Below the pieces are notes generated by a model. It saw only the letters and a program-made list of their open reading frames with translations, was not told the DNA's origin and did no database searches. DNA of 64,000 nucleotides from Bacteroidales bacterium 6E (lineage in GTDB: Bacteria; Bacteroidota; Bacteroidia; Bacteroidales; Prolixibacteraceae), in NCBI GenBank assembly GCA_001270045.2, contig DF970666.1:1-64000 (forward strand). The letters run 5' to 3'. Numbering within the stretch: the stretch's first letter is position 1; each line of letters begins with the position of its first letter. Below are positions 7,106-15,622 of the stretch, one piece after another. The translations under genes and the position numbers were made by a program.

Positions 7106-9577
7106 CTAATCTGCTTTCTCCTTCTTGTCGGGAAGCTCCAGGGTACCCGACACCTCGTCGGTGAGTGCTGCGCCGAGGACTTCCATGATGGTTTTTACAT
7201 ATATGAAATTCAATCCTTCGAGATACTCCTGATTGATCTCCTCCAGGTGTCTCCGGTTATCTTCGGAAAGGATGATCTCCATGATTCCAGCCCTTTTGGC
7301 GGCCAGGATCTTCTCTTTGATACCACCCACAGGCAACACTTTTCCCCTTAGGGTGATTTCGCCGGTCATGGCGATATTCTTCTTCACTTTTCTTCTGGTG
7401 AATGCCGATGCCAGTGCGGTGACCATGGTTACGCCGGCCGACGGACCGTCTTTGGGGATAGCCCCTTCCGGTACGTGCAGGTGAACGTTGTATTCCGAAA
7501 ACAGCACGGGATTGATGTTTAATTCAGTGGCATGGCTCTTGAGATATTCGAGGGCCAGCATGGCCGATTCCTTCATCACGTCGCCGAGGTTGCCGGTCAG
7601 GGTAAGGCTTCCCTTGCCTTTGCTCAGACTGCTTTCCACGAACAGGATTTCGCCTCCTGCCGCTGTCCATGCCAGTCCGGTAACCACACCAGGGAATTCA
7701 TTCCCCTGGTATTGTTCACGTGAGAACTCCTCGATGCCCAGATATTCCTTTAAGTCGGCAATCGCAATCAACGGATTGTACTGCTCTTCGAATGCCACTT
7801 TCCGGGCGATCCTGCGGGCGATTCGGGCCAGTTTCTTGTCGAGCTCCCTGACGCCCGATTCGCGGGTGTAGCGTTCGATAATATAGCTGAGTGCCTCCCT
7901 GGTGAGCTGCAACTGTTCGGCTTTCAGGCCGTGATTATCGAGTTGTCGTGGGATCAGGTGCCTGATGGCGATCTCTATCTTTTCCTCGACAAGGTAACCG
8001 CTCACCTCAATCATTTCAAGCCTGTCGCGCAGCGGTGGTGCAATGGTCGACAGGGTATTGGCGGTAGCGATGAACATCACGCGACTCAGGTCGTAATCGA
8101 CATCGACATAGTTGTCGTGGAATTCTCCGTTCTGTTCAGGGTCGAGCACCTCAAGGAGAGCCGATTCAGGATCGCCATGGAACTGTTTTGAAACCTTGTC
8201 GATCTCGTCGAGCACAAATACAGGGTTCGATGATTTAGCCTTTTTGATGTTCTGGATGATGCGGCCGGGCATGGCACCGATATAGGTTTTGCGGTGTCCC
8301 CTGATTTCCGATTCATCATGCAGCCCACCCAGGCTCATGCGGATATATTTCCTACCCAATGCCCTGGATATTGACTTCCCGAGTGATGTCTTCCCTACAC
8401 CGGGGGGGCCATAGAGGCAAAGGATGGGTGATTTCAGGTCGTTCTTCAACTTCAGTACCGCCAGGTGTTCAAGGATACGCTCCTTCACCTTTTCGAGCCC
8501 AAAATGGTCCTCGTCGAGTACATGCCTTGCAAATTCGAGGTCGAAGTTGTCTTCAGTATATTCGTTCCATGGAAGCTCCAGCAGAGTCTGGCAATAACTG
8601 AACTGAACAGAATATTCGCCGGCGGCAGGATTGAGCCTGCTCAGCTTGTCGACCTCCTTCTCGAAGTATTTGCCGGTTTCCTCGCTCCATTTCTTGGTAC
8701 GCCCTTTCTCTTTCAGGTCACGGATCTCTTTTTCCACCGGATTGCCACCGAGTTCATCCTGTATAGTCTTCATCTGCTGATGCAACATGTATTCGCGCTG
8801 TTGCTTGTCCATGTCAGTTTTTACCTTGCTCTGGATATCGCGTTTCAGCTCCAGCATCTGGACCTCCTTGACGAGGAAGCCAATGGCTTGCATGCCACGC
8901 TCAAGCAGGTTGTCGATTTCGAGCAACAACTGCTTTTCCTTCACCTCGATATCGGTATTGGAACAGATATAATTGATAAGGAAAGTGGAGTTCTCGATAT
9001 TTTTGACGGCAAATGAGGCTTCGGGGGGTATATTCGAAGTGTATTGGGCGATCTTGATCGACAGGTCCTTGAGTGAACCCACCACAGCCGAGAACTCGTT
9101 GTTGGTTTCAGGTACGACATCCGTCATGGCCTCAACTTTAGCCATGAAATAGGGCTCCTCGGAAACGAACTCCCTGATGCGGAATCTCTTTCTTCCCTGA
9201 ATGATGACCGTGGTGGTTCCATCAGGCATTTCGAGAAGCTTGAGAACTTCGGCTACGGTACCCACTCCGAACAGATCGCCAGTGGCAGGATCATCGAGCT
9301 TGAAGTCCTTTTGTGCAACCGTTCCCAGTAGTTTTTTGCCTCGGTAAACCTCCTGGATAAGTTTCAACGATTTCTGTCTTCCTACGGTGATGGGGATTAC
9401 CACCCCGGGGAAGAGAACTGTATTTCGAAGCGGGAGTATGGGCAATGCCTCAGGGATTTCAAGGTTGTGCAGTGATTCATCGTCCCCATCGGCGATGATT
9501 GGGATAAAGTCACTGTCCTTATGGATCAGGTCCCGTAAAAACAGGTTATGTACTTTTTCGTCTTTCAATTTTACCAT
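7106..9577 (-). CDS. lon: ATP-dependent protease Lon
   Basis: 823-residue cytosolic AAA+ serine protease that degrades misfolded and regulatory proteins. The N-terminal substrate-binding domain starts at LPILPLRNTVLFPGV. A coiled-coil linker follows (QREYMLHQQMKTIQDELG). The ATPase module has Walker A GPPGVGKTS near residue 390 and Walker B VFVLDEIDK. The protease domain holds the catalytic serine in PKDGPSAG (about residue 713), with the lysine of the Ser-Lys dyad in GGIKEKILAAKRAG. All motifs are intact. The gene stands alone, and its upstream region contains a sigma-54-like promoter. Confidence 0.97.
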   Translation of the reverse strand: MVKLKDEKVHNLFLRDLIHKDSDFIPIIADGDDESLHNLEIPEALPILPLRNTVLFPGVVIPITVGRQKSLKLIQEVYRGKKLLGTVAQKDFKLDDPATGDLFGVGTVAEVLKLLEMPDGTTTVIIQGRKRFRIREFVSEEPYFMAKVEAMTDVVPETNNEFSAVVGSLKDLSIKIAQYTSNIPPEASFAVKNIENSTFLINYICSNTDIEVKEKQLLLEIDNLLERGMQAIGFLVKEVQMLELKRDIQSKVKTDMDKQQREYMLHQQMKTIQDELGGNPVEKEIRDLKEKGRTKKWSEETGKYFEKEVDKLSRLNPAAGEYSVQFSYCQTLLELPWNEYTEDNFDLEFARHVLDEDHFGLEKVKERILEHLAVLKLKNDLKSPILCLYGPPGVGKTSLGKSISRALGRKYIRMSLGGLHDESEIRGHRKTYIGAMPGRIIQNIKKAKSSNPVFVLDEIDKVSKQFHGDPESALLEVLDPEQNGEFHDNYVDVDYDLSRVMFIATANTLSTIAPPLRDRLEMIEVSGYLVEEKIEIAIRHLIPRQLDNHGLKAEQLQLTREALSYIIERYTRESGVRELDKKLARIARRIARKVAFEEQYNPLIAIADLKEYLGIEEFSREQYQGNEFPGVVTGLAWTAAGGEILFVESSLSKGKGSLTLTGNLGDVMKESAMLALEYLKSHATELNINPVLFSEYNVHLHVPEGAIPKDGPSAGVTMVTALASAFTRRKVKKNIAMTGEITLRGKVLPVGGIKEKILAAKRAGIMEIILSEDNRRHLEEINQEYLEGLNFIYVKTIMEVLGAALTDEVSGTLELPDKKEKAD

Positions 9578-9638
9578 TGTTTAATGATGTATGACAATAT
9601 GTCGGTATGTGCCTGCATGTTAAAGCGGTATCCCATAA

Positions 9639-9654
9639 GGCAATAGTCGTGCCA
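9639..9654 (-). promoter_or_regulatory. Sigma-54 type (-24/-12) promoter upstream of lon
   Basis: The minus strand reads TGGCACGACTATTGCC, matching the RpoN consensus TGGCACG-N4-TTGC with the required GG-N10-GC spacing (GG at 9653-9652, GC at 9641-9640). Predicted transcription starts near 9628, about 50 nt before the lon ATG. No TAnnTTTG box is visible in the same gap. Confidence 0.55.
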
Positions 9655-9743
9655 CGCAGGGTTTTGTACGGTAGGATGTGGCAGGCGAGTGTCGTATCTT
9701 GATATGTAATAAGCTGTTTTGCAGGGTTATGTGAAGGTAGGGC

Positions 9744-9771
9744 AAAAAAAAAGCTCCTTTAAAGGAGCTTT
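9744..9771 (-). terminator. Terminator of rpmE2
   Basis: A perfect palindrome (AAAGCTCCTTT / AAAGGAGCTTT, 9750-9771) is followed on the minus strand by a run of T, 20 bp after the rpmE2 stop. Confidence 0.85.
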
Positions 9772-9790
9772 ATGACATACCCTGACGGGA

Positions 9791-10054
9791 TTACTTTTTT
9801 CTTTGATCCATGTGGTTTTTGTAGCGGCTCATGAATTTGTCGACACGGCCTGCTGTATCCACCAGCTTCACTTTGCCGGTATAGAAAGGATGTGAGGTAT
9901 TGGAAATCTCGATCTTCACGAGAGGATATTCCGTACCATCAATATCAACGGTGTCCCTGGTCTGTACAGTCGACCGGGTTAAAAAAGTGTGGCCATTCGA
10001 CATGTCTCTGAATGCAACCAATCTGTAGCTTTCCGGATGTATTCCTTTTTTCAT
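9791..10054 (-). CDS. rpmE2: 50S ribosomal protein L31 type B
   Basis: 87 residues with the type B signature: [17 protein letters not shown], then [12 protein letters not shown] and the C-terminal [10 protein letters not shown]. It lacks the CxxC zinc ligands of type A L31, so it is the zinc-free form, usual in Bacteroidota. It is a single-gene unit with a textbook promoter and a terminator of its own. Confidence 0.95.
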   Translation of the reverse strand: MKKGIHPESYRLVAFRDMSNGHTFLTRSTVQTRDTVDIDGTEYPLVKIEISNTSHPFYTGKVKLVDTAGRVDKFMSRYKNHMDQRKK

Positions 10055-10141
10055 TTTTCTATAATTTTTTACGGCCAGAGGGGATTTACGACCCGGTAAA
10101 TACCATCGCCTTTCTTAAACTTCTACTCTTAAAACGGCTCG

Positions 10142-10172
10142 CAAAGATAGCGATACTTTATTAATTTCCAAA
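10142..10172 (-). promoter_or_regulatory. Bacteroidota consensus promoter of rpmE2
   Basis: The minus strand has TTTG (10172-10169), exactly 19 bp, then TATCTTTG (10149-10142): a full match to TTTG-N19-TAnnTTTG. Predicted start is near 10135, giving an ~80-nt leader. Confidence 0.75.
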
Positions 10173-10199
10173 TGGGTGCAAATGAATATTCCGAATTTT

Positions 10200-11375
10200 T
10201 TAACCTTCTTTAGGCGTGATGATTGGTGCCCGTTTAAAAGGCTTGGTCCGGTCGAATAGGTAACGCATGGTATAGTGGGTTTTCATGTGTTTTCCGCCCA
10301 CCGATTCGTAGAGGGAGATGATCTTTGGGTTAAAATCGCCTGCCCATGAAAGCTCCATTTCGGTATACCAAGGCATGGTGTACATGACCGGTCTGAGGTT
10401 CCAGAAGATAGCCGCATCGATGCCCGAGCGTTGGTATTTAGGGGATATCCCTATGATAATGCTCCGGGTACGGGTCATGGTCCGCCGTTTTTTATACCAC
10501 ATCAGTTTCAATATGTTCCAGGGTGTCAGTTTTCCGTTAAGTTTCCGGAGGATCTGGTTCACGTCGGGAATCATGACGAATACCGCGATGGGTTCATCTT
10601 CGTGGTAGGCATACCAGATGAACTTTTCCTCGATGAGCATTTTTGAATTGACGAGGAAATCGCGGAGTTCGTCTTTGTCGATGGGCTTGAAATGTTCATG
10701 GTTCCTCCATGCGTTGTCGTATACGTAGGCAAAATCATCGACGAACTTATCCTTCTCCTTCCACGAAAAATGGCGGAAACTGAATTGCGGTTTTTTGGCC
10801 ACCCATTCAGCCACCTTCCAGAACCTTTCGGGAAGTTCGGGGAGGGTGGTGTCGAGGTGATAACTGAACTGCTTGAAATACATCTGGAAGCCATATCCCT
10901 CAAACAATTTCAGGTAATAGGGTGGGTTATAGGGCATTCCAAAACCCTGAGGCATAAAACCGTCGACCAGCAATCCCCAGTTCATGTAATTCTCTCCGAA
11001 ATTGACCGGCCCGTCCATGGCTTCCATACCATGTCCCCTCAGCCATTCCCTGGCACTGTCGAACAGCAGGTTGGCTGCTTCCTGATTGTCGATGCACTCG
11101 AAAAAACCGCATCCGCCGGTTGGTTGCTCAAACACGAAAGCTTTATCGCGGTTAAAGAAAGCGCCAATCCTTCCAATTGGCTTCCCATTGTCATCGGTCA
11201 GTACCCACCTGGTGGCATCGCCATTCTTGAACGACGGGTTTTTTTCGGGTGAAAAAATATTGTCGACCATGGCTTCCAGCGGACATGCCCAGTTGGGGTC
11301 GTCCTTGTAAATCAGGTGGGGGACCTGGTGAAACTGGCGGATTGTTTTCTGACTGTTAACGATGGCTATTTGCAT
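10200..11375 (-). CDS. GNAT-like N-acyltransferase family protein (paralogue 1)
   Basis: 391 residues, cytosolic. It belongs to a widespread family of acyltransferase-like proteins recognisable by PHLIYKDDPNWACPL near the N-terminus, GRIGAF, GFFECIDNQEAANLLFDSAREWL, GMEAMDGPVNFGEN and YNPPYYLKLFEGYGF. The C-terminal third (IIIGISPKYQRSGIDAAIFWNL) has the look of a GNAT acetyl-CoA binding segment. Substrate and role are unknown. The neighbouring gene at 11436-12602 is a paralogue in tandem with the same block order. Confidence 0.65.
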   Translation of the reverse strand: MQIAIVNSQKTIRQFHQVPHLIYKDDPNWACPLEAMVDNIFSPEKNPSFKNGDATRWVLTDDNGKPIGRIGAFFNRDKAFVFEQPTGGCGFFECIDNQEAANLLFDSAREWLRGHGMEAMDGPVNFGENYMNWGLLVDGFMPQGFGMPYNPPYYLKLFEGYGFQMYFKQFSYHLDTTLPELPERFWKVAEWVAKKPQFSFRHFSWKEKDKFVDDFAYVYDNAWRNHEHFKPIDKDELRDFLVNSKMLIEEKFIWYAYHEDEPIAVFVMIPDVNQILRKLNGKLTPWNILKLMWYKKRRTMTRTRSIIIGISPKYQRSGIDAAIFWNLRPVMYTMPWYTEMELSWAGDFNPKIISLYESVGGKHMKTHYTMRYLFDRTKPFKRAPIITPKEG

Positions 11376-11435
11376 AGTCTTGTTTTTTTTGCAAAATATG
11401 GATAAAATTGAATTCGAACATCCGAAAGATAAATT

Positions 11436-12602
11436 TTAATCTTTAATAATGGGTGCCCTTTTGAATTTACGTGTACGATCAAAGAGGTACCGAAGGGTCA
11501 GGTGGGTAATGACATGTCCGGCTCCTGCTGCCTCCAGTATCGAAATCATCTTGGGATTGAAGTCGCCCACCCAGCTGATTTCCACATCGCGGTACCAGGG
11601 TTTTGATTCCATCATTTCCTTTAGCTGGTAAAAGATGGCCGATTCGAGACCTGATTTCTGGTACTTCGGTACCACACCCATCACGATCACCCGCGCCCGA
11701 TTGATGGCTTTGGGGCGATTGTAAAGGAACAAGCGGACAAGGTTAGCCAGGTTGAGCCTGTTGCCTTTCAGCCGGCGGATCACCTGGTTCATGTCGGGGA
11801 TCATCATAAAGAATGCGGCAGGTTCGCCGTCGCGGTAAGCGTACCATATGAACTCCTCTACAAGGAAAGGTTTGGCATCCTTGAGCAAGGTTCGGATTTC
11901 CTCCGGGTCGATACGTTTATAGTTAGCATGGTGGCTCCATGCCTTTTCGTGGATGTCGATAAAGTCGGTAATGTATTTGTCCTGGTCCCCGAACGTAAAA
12001 TGCTCGTAGGTATATCCCGGTTTCCGGTGAACCCATGCGGCAATCTTCCAGAATCGCTCAGGCAGGTACCTGCTGGTGATGTCGAGGCGGTAACTATATT
12101 GCTCGTATAAAGTCTGGAATCCATAAGTATCAAATAACTTTCGGTAGTAAGGCTTGTGGTATTGCATCCCGAAAGTTTGCTTCATGTCGCCATGGATGTG
12201 TAATCCCCAGTTGAAGAAGTTCTCTCCCGGGTTGATGGGGCCATCCATGGCTTCCATACCGTTTTTCGCCAGGAAATCCTTTGCAGTGTCGAACAGGAGG
12301 TTGGCCACTTGTTGGTCGTCGATGCACTCAAAGAAGCCGATACCACCGGTTGGCTGGTCGTAGGAGCTGGTGTAGTTCCTGACGATAAAAGCCCCGATTC
12401 GGCCAACTGTGTGGTTGTTGTTAACGACAATCCACCTGCAGGCGTGACCCCCGGCCAGTGCGGCGTTGGTGTTGCGGTTGAACCCGTTTTCGATCAGTGG
12501 CCTCAACACTTCCACATAATTGGGATCGTTCCGGTAGATCATTCCGGGCAGTTCGTGGAACCGGTCGAGGGATTCATTATCGTTTACCTCAAGAATTTGC
12601 AT
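11436..12602 (-). CDS. GNAT-like N-acyltransferase family protein (paralogue 2)
   Basis: 388 residues, tandem paralogue of the preceding gene. Shared blocks include PGMIYRNDPNYVEVLRPL, GRIGAFIVRN, GGIGFFECIDDQQVANLLFDTAKDFL, GMEAMDGPINPGENFFNWGL and IVMGVVPKYQKSGLESAIFYQL. Both end in RYLFDRT-K-FKRAPII. The pair is separated by 60 bp and probably cotranscribed, this one first. The two copies have diverged along their whole length, so the duplication is not recent. Function is unknown beyond the acyltransferase-like fold. Confidence 0.65.
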   Translation of the reverse strand: MQILEVNDNESLDRFHELPGMIYRNDPNYVEVLRPLIENGFNRNTNAALAGGHACRWIVVNNNHTVGRIGAFIVRNYTSSYDQPTGGIGFFECIDDQQVANLLFDTAKDFLAKNGMEAMDGPINPGENFFNWGLHIHGDMKQTFGMQYHKPYYRKLFDTYGFQTLYEQYSYRLDITSRYLPERFWKIAAWVHRKPGYTYEHFTFGDQDKYITDFIDIHEKAWSHHANYKRIDPEEIRTLLKDAKPFLVEEFIWYAYRDGEPAAFFMMIPDMNQVIRRLKGNRLNLANLVRLFLYNRPKAINRARVIVMGVVPKYQKSGLESAIFYQLKEMMESKPWYRDVEISWVGDFNPKMISILEAAGAGHVITHLTLRYLFDRTRKFKRAPIIKD

Positions 12603-12942
12603 GGAGTGAAAAAAATCAATCTTGGAGGGGTAAAAATAAGGAAGAGTGCCGAAATATCAATAATGTCCGGGATTTGATGATGGGTAATTATAAAGTGGCT
12701 GTTATTTGAGGACTGGCTGCCTGGCTGTTAGCAATAGGGTGAAATGCAGCATTATAGAGAATATTTATCCTGAAGACCAAATTGTTTAAATCAAATATGC
12801 TGAACAAAGAATAATCAGAATGTTACCAGTGTAAGACGGATTACCTTGTTCATAATATCGGGCATGATTAAAAATAGAAAAGCTGCCAGAAATGTATTCT
12901 CACGAATTTTGATTCAATAATATATATTGTAGGATTGTATTA
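12603..12942. other. 340-bp AT-rich intergenic region
   Basis: I see no gene, strong hairpin or convincing promoter. It lies upstream of the GNAT-like pair and downstream of a small secreted-protein gene. Confidence 0.5.
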
Positions 12943-13329
12943 TTAGAGAAAGGGTTCCCAAACCTGGGGAAATATATGTCCCGCACCATTCAGATGATAT
13001 TTGATGGTGAACCTGCCACTGGGTGGAATATTTACGACATAGATTAGAGGTTCAGCCAAACCTTGCCTAAATAATGATACTCCAATAATATTAACTCCTT
13101 TTTGGAGAATCAAATTATTGCCTTTCTCCAATTGAAACGTGGCAATGATGGTGACATTTCCGTTTGGGGATACAATGGATTTTGCCTGTATGGAAGGAAA
13201 TTCCTTGTCATCCGCATCAATAAAGACCACCTCATGATCGGTAATCACGATCGCCTGGGCTTGGCTGGTCGATGAATAGAATACTGCCGCAAAGAACAGG
13301 AGAGTGACGAGGATGAAATTATTCTTCAT
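12943..13329 (-). CDS. Small secreted protein of unknown function
   Basis: 128 residues from the ATG at 13329 (MKNNFILVTLLF). An open frame continues upstream to 13497, but this ATG directly starts a clear signal peptide ending near TSQAQA. The mature ~100 residues are predicted all-beta (AIVITDHEVVFIDADDKEF, NVTIIATFQLEKGNNLILQKG, GRFTIKYHLNGAGH) and lack cysteine. I do not recognise the family. It sits between intergenic stretches of 340 and 250 bp, so it is probably its own unit. Confidence 0.6.
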   Translation of the reverse strand: MKNNFILVTLLFFAAVFYSSTSQAQAIVITDHEVVFIDADDKEFPSIQAKSIVSPNGNVTIIATFQLEKGNNLILQKGVNIIGVSLFRQGLAEPLIYVVNIPPSGRFTIKYHLNGAGHIFPQVWEPFL

Positions 13330-13579
13330 GATGTTACGTTTGTATGGATCCTTTAAAACAAATAAGATATAAATATGGTTTGCACTGATTGCCTTTACAG
13401 CCAAACCCTCTCGGTGCAATTGTGGAAAAGTGTATTGGTCGCGGTTGACATTTTTTCTGTGCCGGAACAAAACTATCTTCCATTCAGGTTTACCCAAATA
13501 TATACTTTGTTGGGCTTAAAAGGTTATAATAAAGAATGATTATAATTAGGAAATTATCAACATAGGTTTGTTAACCAAA

Positions 13580-14623
13580 TCATTGAGTGTTGGTATCCTT
13601 CGGGCCGTACTGGTCATGGAGGGTTTGTAACCATTGATTTTTGGTTATTGGGTCAAGGAAGGAAGCCTTGAATGAATTGCCTGCCAGCGTTGCAATATCG
13701 GTGGCATTGAGATGCAGCGCTTCGGCAAGTGCCATGTAATTCTCGTTGACATATCCACCGAAATAGGCAGGGTCGTCGGAATTGACCGTGACCAGCACGC
13801 CCTGTTCCATCAATCGTTTGGCAGGGTGTTGGCTTAAATCAGTATGCACCTTGAGTTTCAGGTTGGAGAGTGGACACATGGTCAGGGCCAATTGACGTTC
13901 CCTAAGCCGGCTGACCAGTTCGGGTGAATCGACCGACCGGTTGCCATGGTCTATCCGGTCGACATTCAATAGATCAAGCGCCTCGTCGATGTATCCTGCA
14001 GGTCCTTCCTCCCCGGCATGGGCGACCGTCATGAAGCCTTTGGCCTTTGCCATTTCAAAGACATGTCGGAATTTGGAAGGGGGATTGCCCTTTTCAGAGG
14101 AATCGAGTCCAACCCCAAGAAAGGAATCCTTCCATGGGAGTGCCTGCTGCAATGTCTTTATGGCAGAGGCTTCATCAAGGTGCCTCAAAAAACACATGAT
14201 CAAATGACTGGTGATGCCCAGTTCGGCATGGGCTTCCTCCCTGGCCCGGTTGATGCCCCGTATGACAGTTCCGAAAGGGATGCCCCGACTGGTATGGGTT
14301 TGGGGATCAAAGAACATTTCGGTATGGACCACCTTTTGTTCGTGAGCCTTATGAAGGTAAGCCCTGGTCAGGAGGTAAAAATCCTCTTCATGCAGCAAAA
14401 CGGATGCACCGGCATAATAGATGTCCAGGAACTCCTGAAGGTTATTAAAAGTATAGGCAGCCTTGACGGCTTCGGGTGAAGAATAGGGGAGGCTTACCTT
14501 GTTTTTTGCAGCCAGACTGAAAAGCAGGTCGGGTTCAAGGGTACCCTCGATGTGGAGGTGTAATTCGGCTTTGGGTATGTTTTGTATGATGTGCCTGATT
14601 GAAGATGATTCCATAGGTTTCAT
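13580..14623 (-). CDS. Adenine deaminase (adenosine-deaminase superfamily, AAH1-like)
   Basis: About 347-residue metal-dependent amidohydrolase. Zinc and catalytic motifs are present: [14 protein letters not shown], the glutamate and histidine around [13 protein letters not shown] and [10 protein letters not shown]. The blocks [34 protein letters not shown] and [15 protein letters not shown] are those of the subfamily containing Pseudomonas PA0148 and yeast Aah1, which deaminate adenine (to hypoxanthine) rather than adenosine. It would thus act in purine salvage. Start: the ATGs at 14623 and 14614 are both possible; the open frame continues upstream to a GTG at 14656. It follows the XRE regulator by 78 bp on the same strand. 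Confidence 0.8.
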   Translation of the reverse strand: MKPMESSSIRHIIQNIPKAELHLHIEGTLEPDLLFSLAAKNKVSLPYSSPEAVKAAYTFNNLQEFLDIYYAGASVLLHEEDFYLLTRAYLHKAHEQKVVHTEMFFDPQTHTSRGIPFGTVIRGINRAREEAHAELGITSHLIMCFLRHLDEASAIKTLQQALPWKDSFLGVGLDSSEKGNPPSKFRHVFEMAKAKGFMTVAHAGEEGPAGYIDEALDLLNVDRIDHGNRSVDSPELVSRLRERQLALTMCPLSNLKLKVHTDLSQHPAKRLMEQGVLVTVNSDDPAYFGGYVNENYMALAEALHLNATDIATLAGNSFKASFLDPITKNQWLQTLHDQYGPKDTNTQ

Positions 14624-14701
14624 TTTCGATGCAATATATAAAATATCCTCAGACACAAAAAGGATTTCATGTGCACCATGGCTGATTTCAGCCTGGTTGG
14701 C

Positions 14702-14902
14702 CTATTCATCGTCATCCATCTGGAACACTTCCTCAATGGGTAACCCGAATACCCTGGCTATGCTGAAGGCCAGCTTCAGGGAAGGATTGTACTTGTTCTT
14801 CTCAAGAAACACGATGGTTTCGCGCCGTACATTCACCTTCAGAGCCAGCTCTTCCTGGGTCAGGTTGTGTCGGGCACGTAATTCCCTGATCCTGTTATTC
14901 AT
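14702..14902 (-). CDS. XRE-family small HTH regulator (YozG-like)
   Basis: 66 residues from the ATG at 14902 ([23 protein letters not shown]), almost entirely one Cro/CI-type helix-turn-helix. The recognition part is [30 protein letters not shown]. It has an acidic C-terminal tail (MDDDE). The start overlaps the end of the upstream membrane-protein gene by 8 bp, so the two are translationally coupled. This pairing of a tiny HTH protein with a four-helix membrane protein is common in bacteria. A palindrome on the operon promoter (15307-15323) is a likely autoregulatory operator. Confidence 0.85.
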   Translation of the reverse strand: MNNRIRELRARHNLTQEELALKVNVRRETIVFLEKNKYNPSLKLAFSIARVFGLPIEEVFQMDDDE

Positions 14903-15290
14903 CCCTGATCCCCCTCCAATAAACCACCAGCCAGCAGAGTGCCCAGATGACAGCCATCGCGAGTATGCCGGTCCCAAGCAACTGTTCTGTGTCAAATGTC
15001 ACCCTGTCTTTCAGCCAGATCATGAATACCCACATATATAATGATATGAAATAGGCCCAGGCCGACGCTTTCATCATCACTTTTTTGGAAAGTTCATCTT
15101 CCACGGGTTCGCCCCTACGCTCGCTGGTCAGCCTTCGGTAACCGAAAACCAGTGCAAGGATGACAAGAACGGCTATCACCCCGATCTGAAGCACATCGAC
15201 CCCGGACAAAACGCCGGATTTGGCAATCCATAGGATGGTACTGGCCACCACGAGAATTGCAACGAGAAATACCAAACCTGATTTTTTCAT
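14895..15290 (-). CDS. Four-helix membrane protein paired with an XRE regulator
   Basis: 131 residues from the ATG at 15290 ([13 protein letters not shown]). Four hydrophobic segments lie at about 4-20, 31-47, 77-95 and 105-125. Between helices 2 and 3 is a charged cytoplasmic loop ([25 protein letters not shown]), reminiscent of the DUF2178 group. Function is unknown. By analogy with other such pairs it may sense a membrane or envelope signal for the HTH protein; this is inference. I rejected the upstream in-frame start at 15335 because the signal anchor begins at MKKSG. Confidence 0.7.
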   Translation of the reverse strand: MKKSGLVFLVAILVVASTILWIAKSGVLSGVDVLQIGVIAVLVILALVFGYRRLTSERRGEPVEDELSKKVMMKASAWAYFISLYMWVFMIWLKDRVTFDTEQLLGTGILAMAVIWALCWLVVYWRGIRDE

Positions 15291-15306
15291 GACATTGTTA
15301 TTAATA

Positions 15307-15323
15307 TCTAACACAAAGTTAGA
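15307..15323. promoter_or_regulatory. Palindromic operator over the -7 box of the membrane/XRE operon
   Basis: TCTAAC-N5-GTTAGA is a perfect 6-bp inverted repeat. It contains most of a minus-strand TAACTTTG (15321-15314), which fits the TAnnTTTG -7 box, 17 bp or so from the start codon of the membrane-protein gene. Binding by the XRE protein is inferred. Confidence 0.5.
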
Positions 15324-15480
15324 AATATTACACATTTGTTGTATGCATTTTCACATATTTATTTTATTCTTCTGTATGGGGTATTCGATAGATAATGCCG
15401 TTCACCCATAAAACGGGTGGATTTTGGCCACTTGCCGGTAGTAGGGTAAAAAAAACTTTTCGCCTTGATCTCTGAAATTT

Positions 15481-15516
15481 CTCCATTCATCGGTAAAAAA
15501 TGGCTGTTGGCAGATT
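15481..15516 (+). repeat. Conserved upstream block, copy 1
   Basis: The 36-bp stretch beginning CTCCATTCATCGGTAAAAA and ending GGCTGTTGGCAGATT recurs at 16254-16289 with one or two changes. Both copies start exactly 61 bp before the -35 element of their gene, so it is a candidate activator or regulator site. Confidence 0.75.
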
Positions 15517-15541
15517 CAGGGATTTAAAGGGGTTTTTTGCG

Positions 15542-15570
15542 TGTAACATTTGTATCGTCATTTAGTCTTA
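15542..15570 (+). promoter_or_regulatory. ECF-sigma type promoter, copy 1
   Basis: TGTAAC (15542-15547), a 16-bp spacer, then AGTCTTA. This resembles the GTAAC / CGTC-type promoters of extracytoplasmic-function sigma factors in Bacteroidota. Predicted leader is about 45 nt. No TAnnTTTG box is present. Confidence 0.6.
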
Positions 15571-15622
15571 ATGATGTGACAAAACAACAACGACAGATTA
15601 AAAATATTAAATACAGAAAACA

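Larger units (their letters stand above)
15291..15622. other. 332-bp intergenic region with divergent regulation
   Basis: It holds the XRE-operon promoter and palindrome at its left end, then an unassigned stretch. On the right are the upstream block (15481-15516) and ECF-type promoter of the first repeat-protein gene. Confidence 0.7.

Noticed and set aside
8465-9016. 183-codon plus-strand frame opposite lon
   Set aside because: Antisense to the N-terminal half of lon, low-complexity hydrophobic composition, no start signals.
10692-11252. 186-codon plus-strand frame opposite the first GNAT-like gene
   Set aside because: The minus-strand protein has clear family blocks; this one has none.
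13580-14623. Plain adenosine deaminase
   Set aside because: Subfamily blocks fit adenine deaminases better; kept as the alternative.
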